A stretch of 64,000 nucleotides of DNA, taken from Manihot esculenta (taxonomy: Eukaryota; Streptophyta; Magnoliopsida; Malpighiales; Euphorbiaceae). Below, in pieces: positions 60,369 through 64,000 of this stretch. The stretch spans positions 4,092,001-4,156,000 of the forward strand of contig NC_035167.2 in assembly GCF_001659605.2 (NCBI RefSeq), read 5' to 3'. The notes under the pieces are model-generated. The model was not told the origin of the DNA, made no database searches, and saw only the letters and a list, made by a program, of their open reading frames with translations. The stretch's first letter is position 1; each line of letters opens with the position of its first letter. A program made the position numbers and the translations under genes.

Positions 60369-60666
60369 AATTTAAATATGTTTAATTCTAAAAAAAATTA
60401 ATTTTGATGAGCACTCTAAAAATAAGTTTTATAACAGTATAACTTGTTTCAAGGTTTCTTTAAGATAGAGATTAAGATTCATTTACTTATTTGGAAGTCC
60501 AAGAATTAACTTTCTTCTTTAACTTAATTCTCGCTGAATGAAACGGTTACATAGGAGAATATTGTAAATATCAAAATTTTATTTATTTGAAAATCTAGTA
60601 ATTAAATCTTTCTTTAACTTATTTCTCGCAGCATACAACGATTGCATGCAAGAATCTTGAAAATAT

Positions 60667-60882
60667 CTACTTTTTCTTTTTTTTCTCAGCTTCTTTTCCG
60701 CTAGGAGCGGAGGCTTCTTTACCGCTGGGAGCAGAGGCTTCTCCGCCGGGACCGGGAGCAGAGGCCTCTCCGCCGGGAGCAGAGGCCTCTTCTTTCTCTT
60801 TCTCTTGAGCATTTGAAACGGAAAATAAGGAAAATATAATCAACAGTGAAATACAACATACGAAAAGCCCAAATTTCTTCAT
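60667..60882 (-). CDS. EASAP-repeat secreted peptide, copy D (71 aa)
   Basis: MKKFGLFVCCISLLIIFSLF plus SVSNA form the signal peptide. The mature part has QEKEKE, then EASAPGG, EASAPGPGG, EASAPSGK, EASAPSGK and an EAEKKKKK tail, almost identical to copy A. I chose the ATG at 60882 over an upstream in-frame Met because only this start puts the signal peptide at the N-terminus and it matches the other copies. A TATA box is at 60960-60967 (minus strand). Function unknown. Confidence 0.72.
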   Translation of the reverse strand: MKKFGLFVCCISLLIIFSLFSVSNAQEKEKEEASAPGGEASAPGPGGEASAPSGKEASAPSGKEAEKKKKK

Positions 60883-60969
60883 CTTGTAAACTGAACTATG
60901 AATTTTACTTTTTTTTCTTTTTGTTTTATGTGTATGAATAAACATACAAAACTCTCAACCTTTTATACT

Positions 60970-63780
60970 TCTCTTGATGTTAAGATTTAGAAGTTAAATT
61001 CCATGATTTGAGGAGGCTCAATGAGCTAAACTAAGGAGAAAATCTTACTTATTTATTTTTCATATGACTCGGTATTTACTTTTAAAATCATAACTAAAAT
61101 TATCAACAATGCATAATTCTAAAACACCTTGAGATTCACCCTTCAATGTAGTATTCTAGTTTTTTATTTTTTATTTTTTTAACTCATATGTGCTCTTTGT
61201 AATCCATATTTCTTAATGATGTAAACAATGTTCCTATTATAAAAATTTAAGTGGTTCATAATAATTTTTTGAGAAGAGTTGATATAAAAATTCTAACTCA
61301 TTATACACCAAACACTTATATTATGAATAATATTTGAGTGTCATTTGTCCAACACAATAATATTGTTAACGCTCGACAAATTATGTGTACTTTAATGTGG
61401 ACAATATTTTGGATATTCAAGCATAGATCTGTATATATGTATATATGTATATACTTTAATGTCGACAAATTATCTCATTCATATTATATATCTGTATATA
61501 TGCTTAAATTTAAAGTAAGAGTACAATAATCTTTCTTTCTTAACTATTTGTATAATTTACTTTATCGGTTAATATTCTATATATAAAGTTGATTTACTTT
61601 ATTTATTTATTTTTGGATATGATTGTAATAAACCTTATTAAATAGTTTATAATCCAAAGCACTTTCACACAGAAGAACAAAGAGAATTACCAAACTTAAA
61701 AATAAACGTTGTTGTTAATTAAAAAATTCATAATGTTTGTTATGTTTGATATTATGAATTACTGAAATTTGACAATGTTGATGCCCTAAAATTAAAAAAT
61801 TTATACATTTTATTCTCAAATCTATTTTTTCAAAACAAGCGTGATCCACCCATTTAATTAAAATTATAGATTAAATAAAATAAATATGGTTTGAGAAGAA
61901 GTATTTTTTTTTTATTTAAGTATTCAAGTGTTGTCGCCTTTGGCAACGAAGTAAATTTCCATTAATTAAACTCATTTTCAAAATATACATTCATTAAAAT
62001 ATCAATAAAAATATTTATTGGTATCCGAACAACTCTCAAATTTCACTATTACGGAGAACAATTATTTTTTTGCAACTATTGATAGTATAATAAAAAAATA
62101 AATTTTTTTTTTTTTAAATTTCATCCAAAAACACTTTTAAAGATCAACTCTCGTCATTGAATTCCACCATTCATAATCAAAAAAGGTAGGAATCAAACTA
62201 GAAATACCATCTAAGTAAAGCTAGGAATCAAATACGTCCAAGTATATGAGTTATAATTAAATTGAGTTTAGTGAGCAAAGACTAGTCTATTTGTGTTGGC
62301 AATTGAACTGCAGTATTTAGCACTTTGATATTGTTAATTTTTTATTTAATAAACTACAAATTCAATGATGGTGTAGCTGATATGTTAAATTAAATAATTT
62401 AAAGTTAAATTATTTTTTTAATTTGTTAAGATTTAAATTAAATTTTATATTTATAATTTTATTTAGATTGTTCACCTCATATATAATTAATAAATTTATA
62501 GAACCATTTAATATTGATTACATTTTTTGTTTTTCTTTTTTCTCAAAAATTAACATGAATTTGTCATTATGGTTTGTTCTTAATTAGTCAAATTAAATAT
62601 TAAAAGAATTCCTCGCAAACGTAAAAATAATTAAAGCATATAAAAATTAGAATTTACAGATTTTGTTCTAAATGTTAGAAACTTTTAGCTTGTTTAGAAT
62701 CTGCTAAATTAATATGATTAGACATATTATGAGCTACTGAATTACAATTCAGATTTATATTATGATATATAAAGAATAGTAGGAGATTTTGTTGGAACTT
62801 AATTAGTTCAAACAAGTTAATTTAGATAAATAGTAAATTTATCTAAATGGAATGTGAAGCCTAATCTAATTTTATATAAGCCAAGTTTAAGCGAGGAAAA
62901 AAATTATATAGAATAAAAAAGAATTAAAAAAATATATAAAAATAATTTGTAAAAATAAAAAAAAATCAACTTTAAGTAGATAATCGGTATTGAATTAGCA
63001 TCTGCTGTACTTAAAGAAAAATCAAATGAAAAATCTAATTTTGTCGAGACATACACTTCACATACTTAATCGGTAGTCAAGACACAAAACTAGATATTAA
63101 AAAGAAAAAAAATACAATACTTTTATTAGTTTTTCACTTTGGGTATTTGTTTACAAATAACATGATATTATAGTACTATTTAAATATAAAATTAAACCAA
63201 ATTAAATCACAAACGACGGAATTCAAAAACCTTTAAATAAAACACTCATATAATCACAAGTTACATTTTTATATTTTTTTAAGTGAAACACTGATACAAT
63301 CACAAGTTACATTTTTTTATTAAAATTAATAGAAATATATTAAGTTTGAACTGCTTATACGACTTATAGAATTATCTAGCTATAGAGCTCTCAATTATAC
63401 TAAGCTCTTACATTCTTTTGAATAAAAAAATAAACATTATACAACAATAACAATAATTATAAGAATTTGTTGATGCTACTATATTTATACACATACACAT
63501 TGCATTCAAAAATTATAATGGAATGTAAAAGTTTTAAATTAAAAATTAAAAATACAAAATAATTTATCATAATGTTATAAAATATTAATTAAAAAAATAT
63601 GTAGTCCTATGAATGTCATAGTAATTATAAAAATTTAGATAAGTTCCAAATATAATATAAAAATAAATTTTAAAATATATAATACCAGATATACCAATTA
63701 TGATTATGAGGGTGAATAAATAATTACGTAATTATGGTTTCACCTGTTATAAGATTTTAATTAATTACGAAATAGGAATA
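60970..63780. other. Duplicated spacer, right part of cluster
   Basis: 60985-62640 matches 32680-34300; 62695-63780 matches 29930-30998. The junction near 62660 marks the start of a further tandem unit that continues beyond the window. The minus-strand peptide gene expected next would lie past 64000. No gene is present in this stretch. Confidence 0.65.
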
Positions 63781-63791
63781 TAAATTTAAGA

Positions 63792-64000
63792 GAAAATTAT
63801 TTTTTAGTCTCTGAGGTATACCGTAATTAATGAATTCGCCCCTCTATTTTCAGAACCCAATACTTTCGTCCCTGAGATTTAATTCCATCAAAATTAGAAG
63901 TCCCTCCCTTAGTGACAGAAAAAATGACAGAACTACTCTTTCTAGAACCCAACACTTTAGTCCCTGAAATTTAATTCCTACAAGTTTATAGGTCGATCTC
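63792..64000. mobile_element. 1.06-kb inverted-repeat element, third copy, cut by window edge
   Basis: The left end 'gaaaattattttttagtctc' and about 200 bp of the element follow the same flank ('tataaatttaaga') as in the unit D copy. Confidence 0.8.

Overview
This window is nuclear DNA of a flowering plant. The reasons are an intron-rich TAF1 gene with plant-type sequence, a type I MADS-box gene, proline-rich cell-wall protein genes, an Au-type SINE, a Ty3/gypsy element primed by initiator tRNA-Met, and very AT-rich intergenic DNA. A eudicot, perhaps Malpighiales/Euphorbiaceae, is my guess from overall character; no single marker proves it. No rRNA, tRNA, CRISPR or bacterial features were seen.

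Region 1 (1-18.6 kb) is the 5' half of one minus-strand gene, TAF1 (TFIID subunit 1). Eleven coding exons join in frame to give 874 codons; the rest of the gene should lie beyond position 1. Its introns hold a SINE and a LINE-like retroposon, both with target-site duplications, plus a decayed copia polymerase and other repeats.

Region 2 (18.6-29 kb) is AT-rich and gene-poor. It holds a small proline-rich secreted protein gene (20.0 kb), an intact two-exon MADS-box gene (26.5-27.2 kb), an LTR-like GC-rich block (22.2-22.9 kb), and several short transposons with GGTTCGGTT-rich interiors and about 9-bp target duplications.

Region 3 (29-64 kb) is a tandemly duplicated cluster, all genes on the minus strand. 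It combines three intact and one dead copy of a PELPK-like proline-rich cell-wall protein; three intact and one dead copy of an unrecognised small secreted peptide with EASAP repeats; two pseudogenes of Rab GDP-dissociation inhibitor (GDI); and a plus-strand fragment of a calcyclin-binding-protein gene. Paralogous blocks act as empty-site references. A 1.06-kb inverted-repeat element is present in the blocks of peptide copies A and D (and a third block at the right edge) but absent from those of B and C. A gypsy element sits in GDI copy 1 but not in copy 2.

The most striking structure is a nested stack at 37.5-44.2 kb: GDI pseudogene, split by an internally deleted gypsy element, itself split by an 836-bp hAT-like element that carries a fragment of an ERF-repressor-type gene and an (AACCC)n tract. 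The most novel coding signal is the EASAP-repeat secreted peptide family.
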